Source of the DNA: Phycicoccus jejuensis | Lineage (GTDB): Bacteria; Actinomycetota; Actinomycetes; Actinomycetales; Dermatophilaceae | Length of the DNA: 64,000 nt | Assembly (NCBI RefSeq): GCF_000720925.1 | Contig: NZ_JOEE01000002.1 | Location: 434,001-498,000, forward strand | Direction: 5' to 3' | In this document: positions 33,263-42,850 of the stretch, piece after piece | How positions within the stretch are numbered: position 1 is the stretch's first letter | Layout: each line of letters begins with the position of its first letter | Position numbers and translations under genes: made by a program | The notes under the pieces: model-generated | What the model was told of the DNA's origin: nothing | The model's input: the letters and a program-made list of their open reading frames with translations, nothing else | The model's database searches: none

Positions 33263-34789
33263 TCAGCGGGACTGCTGCTTGATCCGGTTGGTCAGCTCGG
33301 TGACCTGGTTGTAGATGGCGCGGCGCTCGGCCATCAGCTGGCGGATCTTCTTCTCGGCGTGCATGACGGTCGTGTGGTCGCGGCCGCCGAACTGCTGCCC
33401 GATCTTCGGCAGCGACATCTCGGTCAGCTCGCGGCACAGGTACATCGCGATCTGCCGCGCCGTCACGAGCACGCGCGAGCGGGACTGGCCCTGGAGGTCC
33501 TCGATCGTCAGCCCGAAGTAGGCCGCGGTCTGGGCGATGATCGTCGCCGGCGTGACCTGGCTCGTCGAGTCGTCGGGGATGAGGTCGCGCAGGACGATCT
33601 CGGCGAGGCTCATGTCGACCGGCTGGCGGTTGAGGCTCGCGAAGGCCGTGACGCGGATGAGGGCGCCCTCGAGCTCGCGGATGTTCGTCGAGATCCGCGA
33701 GGCGATGAACTCGTGCACGTCCTCGGGCACCGACAGGCGCTCCTGGATGGCCTTCTTGCGCAGGATGGCGATGCGCGTCTCGAGGTCGGGCGGCTGCACG
33801 TCGGTGAGCAGGCCCATCTCGAAGCGGCTGCGCATCCGCGCCTCGAAGCCGGTGAGCAGCTTCGGCGGCACGTCGCTGGTGATGACGACCTGCTTGCCGG
33901 CGTTGTGCAGGGTGTTGAACGTGTGGAAGAACTCCTCCTGCGTCTGCACCTTGCCCTGGAGGAACTGGATGTCGTCGATGAGCAGCACGTCGACGTCGCG
34001 ATAGCGGCGCTGGAAGTTGGCCGCCTTGTCGTCGCGGATGCTGTTGATGAAGTCGTTGGTGAACTCCTCGGAGTTCACGTACCGCACCTTGACGTGCGGG
34101 AAGAGGTTGCGCGCGTAGTGCCCGATGGCGTGCAGCAGGTGGGTCTTGCCCAGCCCCGAGTCGCCGTAGACGAAGAGCGGGTTGTACGCCTTGGCCGGCG
34201 CTTCGGCGACCGCGACCGCCGCGGCGTGCGCGAACCGGTTGCTCGCGCCGATGACGAAGGTGTCGAAGGTGTACTTGGGGTTCAGCCGCGTCAGCTCGAT
34301 CTGCTCCGGCACCTGCGCACCCGGGCGCGGCCGGCGCATCCCGGGGACCGCGACGAGGTCGCGGCCGCCGCCGTCCTGGTCGGCGTGGGCCGTGGCCAGG
34401 CCGGCGGAGTGGTCGGTGCCGTCGCCGTCGTCGTCGAGCTCGAGGTCGTCGATCTGCTGACGGCGGTCCGCGGCCCGCGCCTCGTGCCCGTCGTCGCCGA
34501 CGCCGTTGGACGTCGGCTCCCCGACCTCGCCGAGGGTCGGGTCGACGGTCACCGCGAGGCGGACGTCGCGCCCCAGGCGCTCGCCGAGGCTCTGCGTGAC
34601 ACGTTCGCGCAGCCGGGTCTCGACGATGTCCTTCGTGAAGTCGTTCGGCACGGCGATGAGGGCGGTGTCGTCGAGGAGGCCGACGAGGCGGGCGAGTGAG
34701 AGGAAGGCCCGCTGCTGGACCGGGATCCCGTCCTCGTCGAGCGCCTCCAGCGTGGCCTGCCACACCTGGGTCATCGTCGCGTCCGGCAC
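33263..34789 (-). CDS. dnaA: Chromosomal replication initiator protein DnaA
   Basis: A 508-residue initiator. Domain I is at about 1-80, a disordered acidic domain II at about 85-165. The AAA+ domain has [15 protein letters not shown] (Walker A) and [10 protein letters not shown] (Walker B). The C-terminal DNA-binding domain carries [15 protein letters not shown]. It binds the boxes of oriC and melts the DNA. GTG at 34789 is chosen because [17 protein letters not shown] fits the family and GGACGGG lies upstream; the frame further upstream crosses the promoter and a DnaA box. Confidence 0.97.
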   Translation of the reverse strand: MPDATMTQVWQATLEALDEDGIPVQQRAFLSLARLVGLLDDTALIAVPNDFTKDIVETRLRERVTQSLGERLGRDVRLAVTVDPTLGEVGEPTSNGVGDDGHEARAADRRQQIDDLELDDDGDGTDHSAGLATAHADQDGGGRDLVAVPGMRRPRPGAQVPEQIELTRLNPKYTFDTFVIGASNRFAHAAAVAVAEAPAKAYNPLFVYGDSGLGKTHLLHAIGHYARNLFPHVKVRYVNSEEFTNDFINSIRDDKAANFQRRYRDVDVLLIDDIQFLQGKVQTQEEFFHTFNTLHNAGKQVVITSDVPPKLLTGFEARMRSRFEMGLLTDVQPPDLETRIAILRKKAIQERLSVPEDVHEFIASRISTNIRELEGALIRVTAFASLNRQPVDMSLAEIVLRDLIPDDSTSQVTPATIIAQTAAYFGLTIEDLQGQSRSRVLVTARQIAMYLCRELTEMSLPKIGQQFGGRDHTTVMHAEKKIRQLMAERRAIYNQVTELTNRIKQQSR

Positions 34790-34869
34790 GTGGTTCCCGT
34801 CCTTCCGATGCCCTGGTGGTGGTCGCGGCGCCGGTCGGCACTGCGTGGGAGGGATGGTCGTCCACACGA

Positions 34870-34878
34870 TTGTCCACA
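34870..34878 (+). promoter_or_regulatory. DnaA box in the dnaA leader
   Basis: A perfect TTGTCCACA 81 bases upstream of the dnaA start, next to a half-matching CTGTGGGGA, suits autoregulation of dnaA by DnaA. Confidence 0.75.
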
Positions 34879-35006
34879 GCCTGTGGGGACATCATGGTGC
34901 GGTCGACGCCGCCGGAGTCGTGCTCCGCGTGTGTCGTGCCGCGCCCGCCCGATGCTCCGTGCGATGGTAGAGCGTGGTGCGGGTCCGGCGGTACCCGGCC
35001 GTGGGT

Positions 35007-35036
35007 TTGGTCGGTGAGCGGCGCCTCGGGTACCTT
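35007..35036 (+). promoter_or_regulatory. Candidate promoter for rpmH-rnpA-yidD
   Basis: TTGGTC (35007-35012) and TACCTT (35031-35036) are separated by 18 bases, giving a leader of about 130 bases before rpmH. Confidence 0.4.
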
Positions 35037-35173
35037 GGGGGGGCCTGTTCCGGCCGTTTTCGCATGCCCGCGAACGCTGCTCCCGAGCACGTCGTGGGTC
35101 TCCGACTGCGGCCGACCAGGCCGTCTTCCCAGCCCCCGGGCCGTCCGGCCCGACACCGCGAAAGAGATACATC

Positions 35174-35311
35174 GTGAGCAAGCGGACCTTCCAGCCGAAC
35201 AACCGCCGTCGCGCCAAGACGCACGGCTTCCGTCTGCGGATGCGCACCCGTGCGGGTCGCGCCATCCTCGCCGCCCGGCGTCGCAAGGGTCGCTCCGAGC
35301 TCTCGGCCTGA
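35174..35311 (+). CDS. rpmH: 50S ribosomal protein L34
   Basis: A 45-residue, very basic protein starting [19 protein letters not shown] and ending GRSELSA, the full-length L34 pattern. GTG at 35174 is used. It is divergent from dnaA and first in the rpmH-rnpA-yidD-yidC-jag-rsmG block conserved in bacteria. Confidence 0.97.
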   Translation: MSKRTFQPNNRRRAKTHGFRLRMRTRAGRAILAARRRKGRSELSA

Positions 35312-35320
35312 GGTCGACCG

Positions 35321-35686
35321 GTGCTGCCGGCGCCGAACCGTCTGCGTGAGCGGGCGGACTTCGCGTCGGCGGTCCGCGGCCGGGGGACGACCCGGGCCGG
35401 CTCGAGGCTGATCGTGGTGCATGCCACCCGGACCGACGCGCGCGCGGGATGCCCGCCGCGGGTCGGTTTCGTCGTGTCACGGGCCGTCGGCAACGCGGTG
35501 GTGCGCAACCGGACGAAGCGCCGGCTGCGTCACCTCGTCGCCGCTCGCCTCGCGGGTGTGCCGGCCGGTGTCGACCTCGTCGTCCGGGCCAACCCCGCCG
35601 CCGCCGAGGCCTCCTCCGCGGAACTGGGGGGTGCGCTCGACACGTTGGTGCACAAGGTGGTCGGTCGGGTCGGAGGTGCCTCGTGA
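35321..35686 (+). CDS. rnpA: Ribonuclease P protein component
   Basis: A 121-residue protein that assists the RNase P RNA in cutting tRNA 5' leaders. The RNR signature is present as [15 protein letters not shown]. The start [14 protein letters not shown] is typical; GTG at 35321 lies nine bases after the rpmH stop. Its stop overlaps the yidD start (GTGA). Confidence 0.96.
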   Translation: MLPAPNRLRERADFASAVRGRGTTRAGSRLIVVHATRTDARAGCPPRVGFVVSRAVGNAVVRNRTKRRLRHLVAARLAGVPAGVDLVVRANPAAAEASSAELGGALDTLVHKVVGRVGGAS

Positions 35687-36003
35687 GCGTCGGACGCCTC
35701 CTCGCCGCGCCCCTGGTCTGGATGATCCGCGGCTACCAGCGGTTCATCAGCCCCCTGCGTCCGCCGACCTGCCGGTACTACCCCTCGTGCTCGCAGTACG
35801 CCGTGACCGCGCTCCAGCGGTTCGGCCCGCTGCGCGGGTCGTGGATGGCCGTGCGTCGGATCGGTCGCTGCCACCCGTGGACCCCGGGCGGGGTCGACCA
35901 CGTGCCGGACCGCGACCCGGTGACCGGTGCTCCGGTGGCCGGCACGACCGGGCCCAAGCCGTACCGACCGAGCACGGGCCCGGCGAGCCCGTCGCACCCC
36001 TGA
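35683..36003 (+). CDS. yidD: Membrane protein insertion efficiency factor YidD
   Basis: A 106-residue protein with an N-terminal amphipathic helix and the family core [29 protein letters not shown] and [15 protein letters not shown]. It aids YidC-dependent membrane insertion. The start overlaps the rnpA stop by four bases. The C-terminal 30 residues after VPD are a variable Pro/Thr tail. Confidence 0.95.
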   Translation: MSVGRLLAAPLVWMIRGYQRFISPLRPPTCRYYPSCSQYAVTALQRFGPLRGSWMAVRRIGRCHPWTPGGVDHVPDRDPVTGAPVAGTTGPKPYRPSTGPASPSHP

Positions 36004-36060
36004 CCCCCGTCACGACCGTGACCCCACACGCCGGCTGAGGCCGGCCCAGCGAAGGACATC

Positions 36061-37023
36061 ATGGGCGACCTGTTCAACAGCATCCTGGCCCCGATCGAGT
36101 GGCTCGTGGCCTGGATCATGTACGGCTTCCACGAGGCCCTGACGACGATCGGGCTGCCCGCGGCGTCCGGCTGGACGTGGGCCCTGTCGATCGTCGGGCT
36201 CGTGCTCGTCATGCGCGCCGCGATGATCCCGCTGTTCGTCAAGCAGATCAAGGCATCGCGCAAGATGCAGCTCATCCAGCCCGAGCTGCAGAAGATCCAG
36301 AAGAAGTACAAGGGCAAGTCCGACCCCGAGTCCCGCCAGGCGATGACCCAGGAGACGATGGAGCTGTACAAGAAGGAGGGGACCAACCCCTTCAGCTCGT
36401 GCCTCCCGATCCTCGTCCAGTCGCCGTTCTTCTTCGGTCTCTTCCGGGTCCTCAACGGTCTCGACGAGCTCGCGGCCGGCACCGGCAGCGCCGCCAGCAT
36501 CGGCCCGATCACCAAGGAGGTGGCCGCTCAGGCCGAGAAGGCGTCCATCTTCGGCGCCCAGCTGTCCGACACCTTCCTCGGGGCGAACAACCTGTCGACC
36601 CAGATCGTCACCGTCGTCCTCATCATCCTCATGTCGGCGACGACGTTCCTCACCCAGCGCCAGCTGATGACGAAGAACATGCCGCAGTCGGCGCTCGACA
36701 GCCCGTTCGCCAAGCAGCAGAAGATGCTGCTCTACATCTTCCCGATCATCTTCGCCGTCTCCGGCGTCAACTTCCCGATCGGTGTCCTCGTCTACTGGTT
36801 CACGACCAACGTCTGGTCGATGACGCAGCAGTTTTATGTGATCCGCCGGATGCCGGCGCCCGGCTCGGCCGCCGAGCGGGCCTACCACGCGCGGCTCGCG
36901 CGCAAGGGCAAGCCGGTCCCCGGCGCCGCGGCGGTGGCCGCCGAGGCCGAGGTCGAGGACCAGACGATCGTCGGTCAGCGGGTCCAGCCGAAGTCCAAGA
37001 AGCGGTCCAAGGGCAAGAAGTGA
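36061..37023 (+). CDS. yidC: Membrane protein insertase YidC
   Basis: A 320-residue, Gram-positive type insertase with five membrane segments. The hydrophilic-groove region is at about residues 35-80 (AAMIPLFVKQIKASRKMQLIQ). The conserved NPFSSCLPILVQSPFFFGLFR is at about 110-130. The C-terminus is basic (KSKKRSKGKK), which helps ribosome contact. ATG at 36061 follows AAGGA. No lipoprotein signal cysteine is seen. Confidence 0.96.
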   Translation: MGDLFNSILAPIEWLVAWIMYGFHEALTTIGLPAASGWTWALSIVGLVLVMRAAMIPLFVKQIKASRKMQLIQPELQKIQKKYKGKSDPESRQAMTQETMELYKKEGTNPFSSCLPILVQSPFFFGLFRVLNGLDELAAGTGSAASIGPITKEVAAQAEKASIFGAQLSDTFLGANNLSTQIVTVVLIILMSATTFLTQRQLMTKNMPQSALDSPFAKQQKMLLYIFPIIFAVSGVNFPIGVLVYWFTTNVWSMTQQFYVIRRMPAPGSAAERAYHARLARKGKPVPGAAAVAAEAEVEDQTIVGQRVQPKSKKRSKGKK

Positions 37024-37097
37024 GCACTGCGTCGGGCACCTCGGTGCCGTCGACGCCCCACGACACCGGTACGACGTCCCACACGGAGGGCACACAC

Positions 37098-37817
37098 ATG
37101 AGCGAGAACACGACCGAGGGCACCGCCCCCACCGCCGACGAGACCACGCCCCTCGCGGCGGAGCTCGGCGCGGCCGAGACCGCCGGCGCGGTGACGCCGG
37201 GCGAGGCCACGACGGACACCCCCGGGGGTGTCCAGCACGAGACGTCCGCGGACGCCGCGAACGCCACCTCGGACGACGCCGACGGCGGCGCCGACCCAGC
37301 GGGCGACGAGACGGCGGCCCCGGCGGCCGGCCAGCGCCGCCCGGCGCGACGCCAGCAGCTCGAGCGCGAGGGTGAGGTCGCAGCCGACTTCCTCGAGACC
37401 CTCCTCGACATCTGCGACCTCGACGGGGACCTGGACGTCGACATCGACGGCGACCGCGCCGCGGTGGCGATCGTCGACAGCGAGGAGGGTCGCGTGCCGC
37501 GGCGCCTCGTCGGTCAGGACGGGCAGGTGCTCGAGGCCCTCCAGGAGCTGACCCGCCTCGCCGTGCAGAGCGAGACCGGTGAGCGCAGCCGCCTCATGCT
37601 CGACGTCGCCGGCCACCGCGCCGGCCGTCGCGCGGAGCTCGTGCGTATCGCCAAGGAGGCCATCGCGACGGTCCAGAGCTCCGGGGAGTCCGCCTCGCTC
37701 GAGCCGATGTCGGCCTTCGAGCGCAAGGTCGTCCACGACGAGGTGCTCAGCGCCGGGCTGCACAGCGAGTCCGAGGGCAGCGAGCCCCGCCGCTACGTCG
37801 TCATCACGGCGTCCTGA
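37098..37817 (+). CDS. jag: Jag/KhpB-type RNA-binding protein (KH and R3H domains)
   Basis: A 239-residue protein. The first 90 residues are an acidic, Thr/Ala-rich disordered tail. The KH domain is at about 100-175 (VPRRLVGQDGQVLEALQELTRLAV), and the R3H domain at about 175-239 ends with PMSAFERKVVHDEV and RRYVVI. It binds RNA with KhpA in relatives and affects cell elongation. GGAGGG lies eight bases before the ATG. Confidence 0.93.
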   Translation: MSENTTEGTAPTADETTPLAAELGAAETAGAVTPGEATTDTPGGVQHETSADAANATSDDADGGADPAGDETAAPAAGQRRPARRQQLEREGEVAADFLETLLDICDLDGDLDVDIDGDRAAVAIVDSEEGRVPRRLVGQDGQVLEALQELTRLAVQSETGERSRLMLDVAGHRAGRRAELVRIAKEAIATVQSSGESASLEPMSAFERKVVHDEVLSAGLHSESEGSEPRRYVVITAS

Positions 37818-37834
37818 CCGACGAGGACCCCCCG

Positions 37835-38551
37835 GTGGAGCAGGACGAGCGTCCTCTCACGCCACCGGCCGCACCCACGGGTGCGGCCGCGGTGTTCGGT
37901 GACCGACTCGCCCTCGCCGAGCGGTTCACCGCGATCCTCGCCGACACGGGGGTCACCCACGGGCTGATCGGGCCGCGTGAGGTGCCGCGGCTGTGGGAGC
38001 GACACGTGCTCAACTGCGCCGTCATCGAGGACGCGTTCCCCCACGGGGCGTCCCTCGTTGACGTCGGGTCCGGCGCCGGCCTCCCGGGCGTCGCCCTCGC
38101 GGTGGCGCGTCCGGACCTCGACGTCCACCTCGTCGAGCCGATGCTGCGGCGCACGACGTGGCTCGCCGGTGTCGTCGAGGACCTCGGGCTGGAGAACGTC
38201 ACCGTTCACCGGGGCCGCGCGGAGGAGCTGGCCGGCTCCGTCTCCGCGCCGTGGGTGACGGCGCGGGCGGTGGCCCGCCTCGACAAGCTCGCGCGCTGGT
38301 GCGTGCCGCTCCTCGCGGACGGCGGGATGCTCGTCGCGATGAAGGGCCGCAGCGCCAGCGAGGAGCTGGACGAGGACCGCCGCGCCCTGCAGCGCCTGGG
38401 CCTGGAGGCGGCGCGCGTCAGCGAGCACGGGGGTGCGGTGCTCGACGAGCCGGTCCTCACCGTCGACCTGCGGTTCCGGTCACAGCCGGCCAAGCCGGCG
38501 CGCGCGACGACGGCAGCCCGCCGTCGCAGCGCCAAGCGGCCCCGCACCTGA
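37835..38551 (+). CDS. rsmG: 16S rRNA (guanine-N7)-methyltransferase RsmG
   Basis: A 238-residue methyltransferase that modifies G527 of 16S rRNA. The SAM-binding motif is LVDVGSGAGLPGVALAVA (about 70-87) and ERHVLNC precedes it. The C-terminal 25 residues are basic and extra. GTG at 37835 follows GAGGA. It closes the rpmH block; parA begins 1.6 kb further on rather than directly, because of the parS region. Confidence 0.95.
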   Translation: MEQDERPLTPPAAPTGAAAVFGDRLALAERFTAILADTGVTHGLIGPREVPRLWERHVLNCAVIEDAFPHGASLVDVGSGAGLPGVALAVARPDLDVHLVEPMLRRTTWLAGVVEDLGLENVTVHRGRAEELAGSVSAPWVTARAVARLDKLARWCVPLLADGGMLVAMKGRSASEELDEDRRALQRLGLEAARVSEHGGAVLDEPVLTVDLRFRSQPAKPARATTAARRRSAKRPRT

Positions 38552-38597
38552 CCCGCCGCGCCGCGCGGTGAACGAGCGGCGCGGCCGGGGGGCGGCC

Positions 38598-38613
38598 TGT
38601 TCCACGTGAAATC
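38598..38613. promoter_or_regulatory. parS: parS site 1 (degenerate)
   Basis: TGTTCCACGTGAAATC, with three mismatches to TGTTTCACGTGAAACA; 47 bases past rsmG. Confidence 0.7.
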
Positions 38614-38628
38614 GGCCGGGGGGCGGCG

Positions 38629-38644
38629 TGGCTCACGTGAAACG
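38629..38644. promoter_or_regulatory. parS: parS site 2 (degenerate)
   Basis: TGGCTCACGTGAAACG. The right half is intact and the left half altered; 31 bp from site 1. Confidence 0.7.
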
Positions 38645-39227
38645 TCGGCGCCGACACCGCAGGTCGTGCGGAGCGCGGGCGATGGCCGGTGGGGACCGGG
38701 ACCATGGGACAGCCGCCACCACCGACGCCGGGGTGTCGTCGGCCGCTCGGAGCCTCTGTCAGCGGTGCCGTGCTCGCACCCGCCTCGGCTGGTCGACCGA
38801 CCGGGTGCTCGGTCCGCCCGCAGGGGAGCGGCGGTGCCACGGTACCGAGCGTCGAGCGCTTGTCGTGGGTCCGGGCGCACAGCGCGACCAGGGTCCAGCG
38901 GCACGGCCCCGTGACTCGACGCCACCCCGTAGGTGCCGGCGACAGCACGGTGGCGTCATGACTCGACCGGAGCCACGGGTGGGCCCGGCCCGGCCTGTTC
39001 TGCCTCGAGGTTCGTGCAGCACGGGGGTGGACGCGGGGAGCCACCGTCATGACTGCGAGCGGGCACCCGGCGTCCTCGTCGACGACAATCTCCCCGCGGT
39101 CGACGACCGGGCGACGTCCACCGCCGGTGGTCAGCCCACGTGAGCGGCCACGGTGACCTGGGTGAGCTGTCGAGTGGAGGCGGCAGCCCGGTTCGGCGCA
39201 CACCAGGTCGCACGATCCTGCGGAACG

Positions 39228-39243
39228 CGTTTCACGTGAAACG
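39228..39243. promoter_or_regulatory. parS: parS site 3
   Basis: CGTTTCACGTGAAACG, the perfect 14-base palindromic core of the ParB site. Confidence 0.95.
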
Positions 39244-39464
39244 CGCCTGCCTGTCGACTGGCCGTCCGTGAAGGCACCGCGCCCACGGGCAACCGTGCCC
39301 GAATCAGGTATCTAGAGCGGATGTGGACGGACCATCGGGCGGTCCGCAGTGACTGGTCGCGCGCCACCCGGCCGCCGAGGCGATCGGGCGGCGGCGCGAT
39401 CACGGGGCCCAGTGGCAGCACCTTTCCGAGAGGGAGATCAGTACTGCACCATCACCATTGACGC

Positions 39465-39480
39465 CGTTTCACGTGAAACA
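39465..39480. promoter_or_regulatory. parS: parS site 4
   Basis: CGTTTCACGTGAAACA, one mismatch to the 16-base consensus. Confidence 0.95.
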
Positions 39481-39609
39481 AGGATGCCCTCAGCAACACG
39501 CCGTGCTTGGCGGTGCTGGCACAACACCGTGCCGCGGCTGATCGTCGTCGACGACGATGGCCACCAGATCGGCAGGAGACCGAAGGGACCCCGGGCGGGT
39601 CACTGCTCA

Positions 39610-39625
39610 CGTTTCACGTGTAACA
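39610..39625. promoter_or_regulatory. parS: parS site 5
   Basis: CGTTTCACGTGTAACA, with one substitution in the right arm. Confidence 0.88.
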
Positions 39626-39747
39626 GCCCATCAGGCCGATCGCAGACGGCACGCGGGCTCACGACGCGAAGGCGTTCGTCGACTCCCCGTGCATGACAGG
39701 AGAGCCTGCCCCGAGTCGGGGCACGGAGACGTCTATGTGTGCTCCGC

Positions 39748-39763
39748 TGTTTCACGTGAAACA
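39748..39763. promoter_or_regulatory. parS: parS site 6 (perfect)
   Basis: TGTTTCACGTGAAACA, an exact match to the 16-base parS consensus. Confidence 0.97.
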
Positions 39764-40156
39764 CGGAACGACGTCCGGGCTGAGGAGGTCGAGTGAGCCG
39801 GGCCTCGACGACGACCCGGTGGGGGCGCAGTCGACGCAAGCGCACATCACGCGGCGTCGCCAGCGACGTGGTCGACGCCCGCCGGCCCCATGAGCCATCG
39901 GACGGAGGAGCCCACCGGCGCGACACCTCTGGAGCAGGCACGCTGTCCACAGGTTTTCCACCGCGGCCGGCCACCGCTCCTGCGGACGAGAACGACCGCA
40001 AGCCCGCGCCACGACAGGGTTTTCGGGGGCGTGAGCCACGCGAACGACCCCTCGCATGAGTGGTTGTCCACCGGGTCGTCCACAGCCTCTGCTCGCTTTG
40101 GCGTGTCGACCCCCCGTGGGGTTGGATGGGGGCTGAACATGTCGCAGGAGGTACCG

Positions 40157-41308
40157 GTGAGCTCTGTGCTCAACCCCACGGACGCATCCCGCGTCGTCGA
40201 CGGACTTGGCTTCCCCCTCGGGGATGTCACGTCGCCCGTCGGCGTCGGGTGGCCCGCCGTTTCACGTGAAACGCCGCAGCCGCCGGAGGAGCAGGCGTCC
40301 AGTTCCACGGACCCCGTCGAACCGACCGGACAGGTCGTCGACGCGGAACCCGCCAGACCCGACCACGAGGAGCGAGCCGCCATCGCCGCATCCATCCCGG
40401 AAGCCGACGGCAACACGCCGCTCGCCCAGGCCGTCGCCGCGGACGAGCGCAAGCGGGTGACCCTCAGTGGCCGCCCGGTGCCGCGCCCGGCGCAGACGCG
40501 TGTCCTGACCGTGGCCAACCAGAAGGGCGGGGTGGGCAAGACGACGACGACCGTCAACATCGCCGCAGCCCTCGCACAGGCGGGCAGCACGGTCCTCGTC
40601 ATCGACCTCGACCCCCAGGGCAACGCCAGCACGGCGCTGGGGATCGACCACCACTCCGAGGTGCCGAGCATCTACGACGTCCTGGTCGACGGCGCACCCA
40701 TCAGCGGGGTGGTGCAGCGGTGCCCGGACATCGAGGGGCTGACCTGTGCGCCGGCGACGATCGACCTCGCGGGGGCCGAGATCGAGCTCGTCTCGCTCGT
40801 CGCGCGCGAGACTCGCCTGCAGAAGGCGGTCGCCGCCCACGTCGAGGAGCGTGAGGCCGCGGGGGACCGCCTCGACTACGTGCTCATCGACTGCCCGCCG
40901 AGCCTCGGCCTGCTGACGGTCAACGCGTTCGTCGCCGCCAACGAGGTGTTCATCCCGATCCAGTGCGAGTACTACGCGCTCGAAGGGCTGAGCCAGCTGC
41001 TGAAGAACATCGAGCTGATCCGCAACCACCTCAACCCGGCGCTGCACGTGTCGACGATCCTCCTCACGATGTACGACGGGCGGACCCGGCTGTCGGCGCA
41101 GGTCGCGGACGAGGTCCGGGCCCACTTCGGTGAGCAGACCCTGCGGGCCACCGTGCCCCGGTCGGTCCGGATCAGCGAGGCGCCGAGCCACGGCCAGACC
41201 GTCATCACCTACGACCCCAACAGCAGTGGTGCGCTGTCCTACCTCGAGGCGGCCGTCGAGCTTGCCGAGCGTGGCGCCGCCGCCCCGACGACGGAGGAAT
41301 CCGCATGA
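40157..41308 (+). CDS. parA: Chromosome partitioning ATPase ParA
   Basis: A 383-residue P-loop ATPase that moves ParB-bound origins. The deviant Walker A is [16 protein letters not shown] (about 125-140) and the Walker B region is [17 protein letters not shown]. The first 110 residues are a disordered extension, longer than in most ParA proteins. GTG at 40157 is chosen because AGGAGG lies five bases before it; an ATG at 40139 in frame lacks a site. A parS site lies inside this extension. The stop overlaps parB (ATGA). Confidence 0.96.
   Translation: MSSVLNPTDASRVVDGLGFPLGDVTSPVGVGWPAVSRETPQPPEEQASSSTDPVEPTGQVVDAEPARPDHEERAAIAASIPEADGNTPLAQAVAADERKRVTLSGRPVPRPAQTRVLTVANQKGGVGKTTTTVNIAAALAQAGSTVLVIDLDPQGNASTALGIDHHSEVPSIYDVLVDGAPISGVVQRCPDIEGLTCAPATIDLAGAEIELVSLVARETRLQKAVAAHVEEREAAGDRLDYVLIDCPPSLGLLTVNAFVAANEVFIPIQCEYYALEGLSQLLKNIELIRNHLNPALHVSTILLTMYDGRTRLSAQVADEVRAHFGEQTLRATVPRSVRISEAPSHGQTVITYDPNSSGALSYLEAAVELAERGAAAPTTEESA
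40258..40273. promoter_or_regulatory. parS: parS site 7, inside parA
   Basis: CGTTTCACGTGAAACG lies within the coding part of the ParA N-terminal extension, where it is read as Val-Ser-Arg-Glu-Thr. ParB bound here could affect parAB expression. Confidence 0.92.
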
Positions 41309-42345
41309 GCGAGAAGCGTCGCGCCCTCGGGCGAGGCCTGGGCGCCCTCATCCCCGCGCAGCCGGCCACGGACCGCCCGGTCGACGTGTTATTCAAGGAC
41401 CGCGACGGTGGCGTGACCACCGACGAGCGGCCGGAGGCGACGGGCCCGACGCCGACGCCCTCCACCCCGGACGACGCGGTGGCCCCCGCCGCCGAGGCCG
41501 ACGGCCTGGCCCCCGTGCCCGGCGCCCGCTTCGCGGAGATCCCGCTCGACGCCATCCGGCCCAACCCGCGGCAGCCGCGCACCGTGTTCGACGAGGACGA
41601 GCTCGCCGAGCTGGTCCACTCGATCACCGAGATCGGTGTCCTCCAGCCCGTCGTCGTCCGCCCCGTGCCGGACGCCGGGCCCGACGACGAGGTCCGCTTC
41701 GAGCTCATCATGGGCGAGCGGCGCTGGCGCGCCTCGCGCGAGGCCGGCAAGGACGTCGTCCCGGCGATCGTGCGAAGCACCGACGAGGACGACCTCCTGC
41801 GCGACGCGCTCCTGGAGAACCTCCACCGCAGCCAGCTCAACGCGCTCGAGGAGGCCGCCGCCTACCAGCAGCTGCTCGACGACTTCGGCTGCACGCAGGA
41901 GGAGCTCGCCACCCGGATCGGCCGCTCGCGGCCGCAGATCAGCAACACGCTGCGCCTCCTGCGCCTGCCCCCGCTCGTCGCCCGCCGGGTGGCGGCCGGG
42001 GTGCTGAGCGCCGGCCACGCTCGGGCCCTGCTCGGCCTCCCCGACGCCGCCGCCATGGAGCGGCTCGCCCAGCGCATCGTCGCCGAGGGCCTGTCGGTCC
42101 GCACGGTCGAGGAGCTCGTCGCGCTCGGCGAGGGTGAGGCCCCGACCCGGCGCAGCGCGCCGCGGGCCGGCTCCCGGCGTCCGCAGCTCGACGACCTGGC
42201 CGCCGACCTCTCCGACCGCCTCGACACCCGGGTGCGCATCGCCCTCGGGCAGAAGAAGGGCCGGCTCACGGTCGAGTTCGCGTCGGTCGACGACCTCAAC
42301 CGCATCCTCGAGCTGATGCGCCTGCGCGGCGAGATCCCGGCCTGA
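41305..42345 (+). CDS. parB: Chromosome partitioning protein ParB
   Basis: A 346-residue CTP-dependent DNA clamp. The N-terminal ParB/Srx-like domain has [17 protein letters not shown] and [10 protein letters not shown]. The helix-turn-helix for parS follows ([17 protein letters not shown]), and a C-terminal dimer domain ends [21 protein letters not shown] disordered Thr/Pro linker at about 30-75 is longer than usual. ATG at 41305 overlaps the parA stop. Confidence 0.97.
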   Translation: MSEKRRALGRGLGALIPAQPATDRPVDVLFKDRDGGVTTDERPEATGPTPTPSTPDDAVAPAAEADGLAPVPGARFAEIPLDAIRPNPRQPRTVFDEDELAELVHSITEIGVLQPVVVRPVPDAGPDDEVRFELIMGERRWRASREAGKDVVPAIVRSTDEDDLLRDALLENLHRSQLNALEEAAAYQQLLDDFGCTQEELATRIGRSRPQISNTLRLLRLPPLVARRVAAGVLSAGHARALLGLPDAAAMERLAQRIVAEGLSVRTVEELVALGEGEAPTRRSAPRAGSRRPQLDDLAADLSDRLDTRVRIALGQKKGRLTVEFASVDDLNRILELMRLRGEIPA

Positions 42346-42389
42346 CCCCGGCGAATCTGGTTCTGCCAGAACGCTGCTGAGAACGACGA

Positions 42390-42421
42390 AGCGGCCCCGG
42401 ACCTGATGGTCCGGGGCCGCT
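42390..42421. terminator. Bidirectional terminator between parB and trxA
   Basis: A perfect 13-base stem (42390-42402 with 42409-42421) with a six-base loop lies between the two convergent genes. Confidence 0.85.
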
Positions 42422-42438
42422 CCGTGCGTCTGGGCGCG

Positions 42439-42765
42439 TCAGCCGAGGAACTGCTCCAGCTCGCGGAGCAGGACGGGCTTCGGGCGGGCGCCGATGATCG
42501 TCTTGACGATCTCGCCACCCTGGTAGACGTGCATCGTCGGGATGCTCGTGATGCCGAGCTGGCCCGTGATGCCGGGGTTCTCGTCGGTGTTGAGCTTGAC
42601 GACGGCGACCTTGTCGCCGTGGTCGCGCGCGATCTCCTCGAGGACCGGGGCGACGGCGCGGCACGGACCGCACCACTCGGCCCAGAAGTCGACGAGGACG
42701 GGCTTGTCGTTCTTGAGGACGTCGGCCTCGAAGGTGGCGTCGGTGGTGCTGCTCACGGCTCCCAT
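42439..42765 (-). CDS. trxA: Thioredoxin
   Basis: A 108-residue thioredoxin with the active site FWAEWCGPCRA (Cys at about 32 and 35) and the cis-proline in SIPTMHVYQ. It reduces disulfides in the cytosol and is recycled by the neighbouring TrxB. Start at 42765 follows GGAAGGAA. It is downstream of trxB on the same strand with about 85 bases between. Confidence 0.97.
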   Translation of the reverse strand: MGAVSSTTDATFEADVLKNDKPVLVDFWAEWCGPCRAVAPVLEEIARDHGDKVAVVKLNTDENPGITGQLGITSIPTMHVYQGGEIVKTIIGARPKPVLLRELEQFLG

Positions 42766-42850
42766 GGGAGTTCCTTCCGGGTGGTGCGGGTGGGGTCTGC
42801 GGGACGAGGTGGTGACTCGAGGATGCCGGTGGGGTCCGACACCCGACGGA

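Larger units (their letters stand above)
34790..35173. other. Divergent dnaA/rpmH control region
   Basis: No gene. It holds the DnaA box at 34870, a possible minus-strand -10 TACCAT (34969-34964) for dnaA, and a plus-strand promoter candidate for rpmH. Confidence 0.6.
38552..40156. other. Long gene-free centromere region between rsmG and parA
   Basis: 1.6 kb without a credible gene: no frame has core-like codon use plus a start site. It contains six of the seven parS sites and, near its right end, DnaA-like boxes CTGTCCACA (39943), TTGTCCACC (40064) and TCGTCCACA (40076). The length is unusual, since rsmG and parA are close in many relatives. Confidence 0.75.

Noticed and set aside
32565..35480. 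Very long minus-strand frame through oriC and dnaA in a second frame
   Set aside because: It is extremely Arg/Pro-rich and crosses oriC, the 51-bp array and promoters; the true dnaA frame explains the locus.
38628..40059. Open frames within the parS region
   Set aside because: They are Arg/Pro-rich, lack start signals and are interrupted by parS sites; no recognisable protein.
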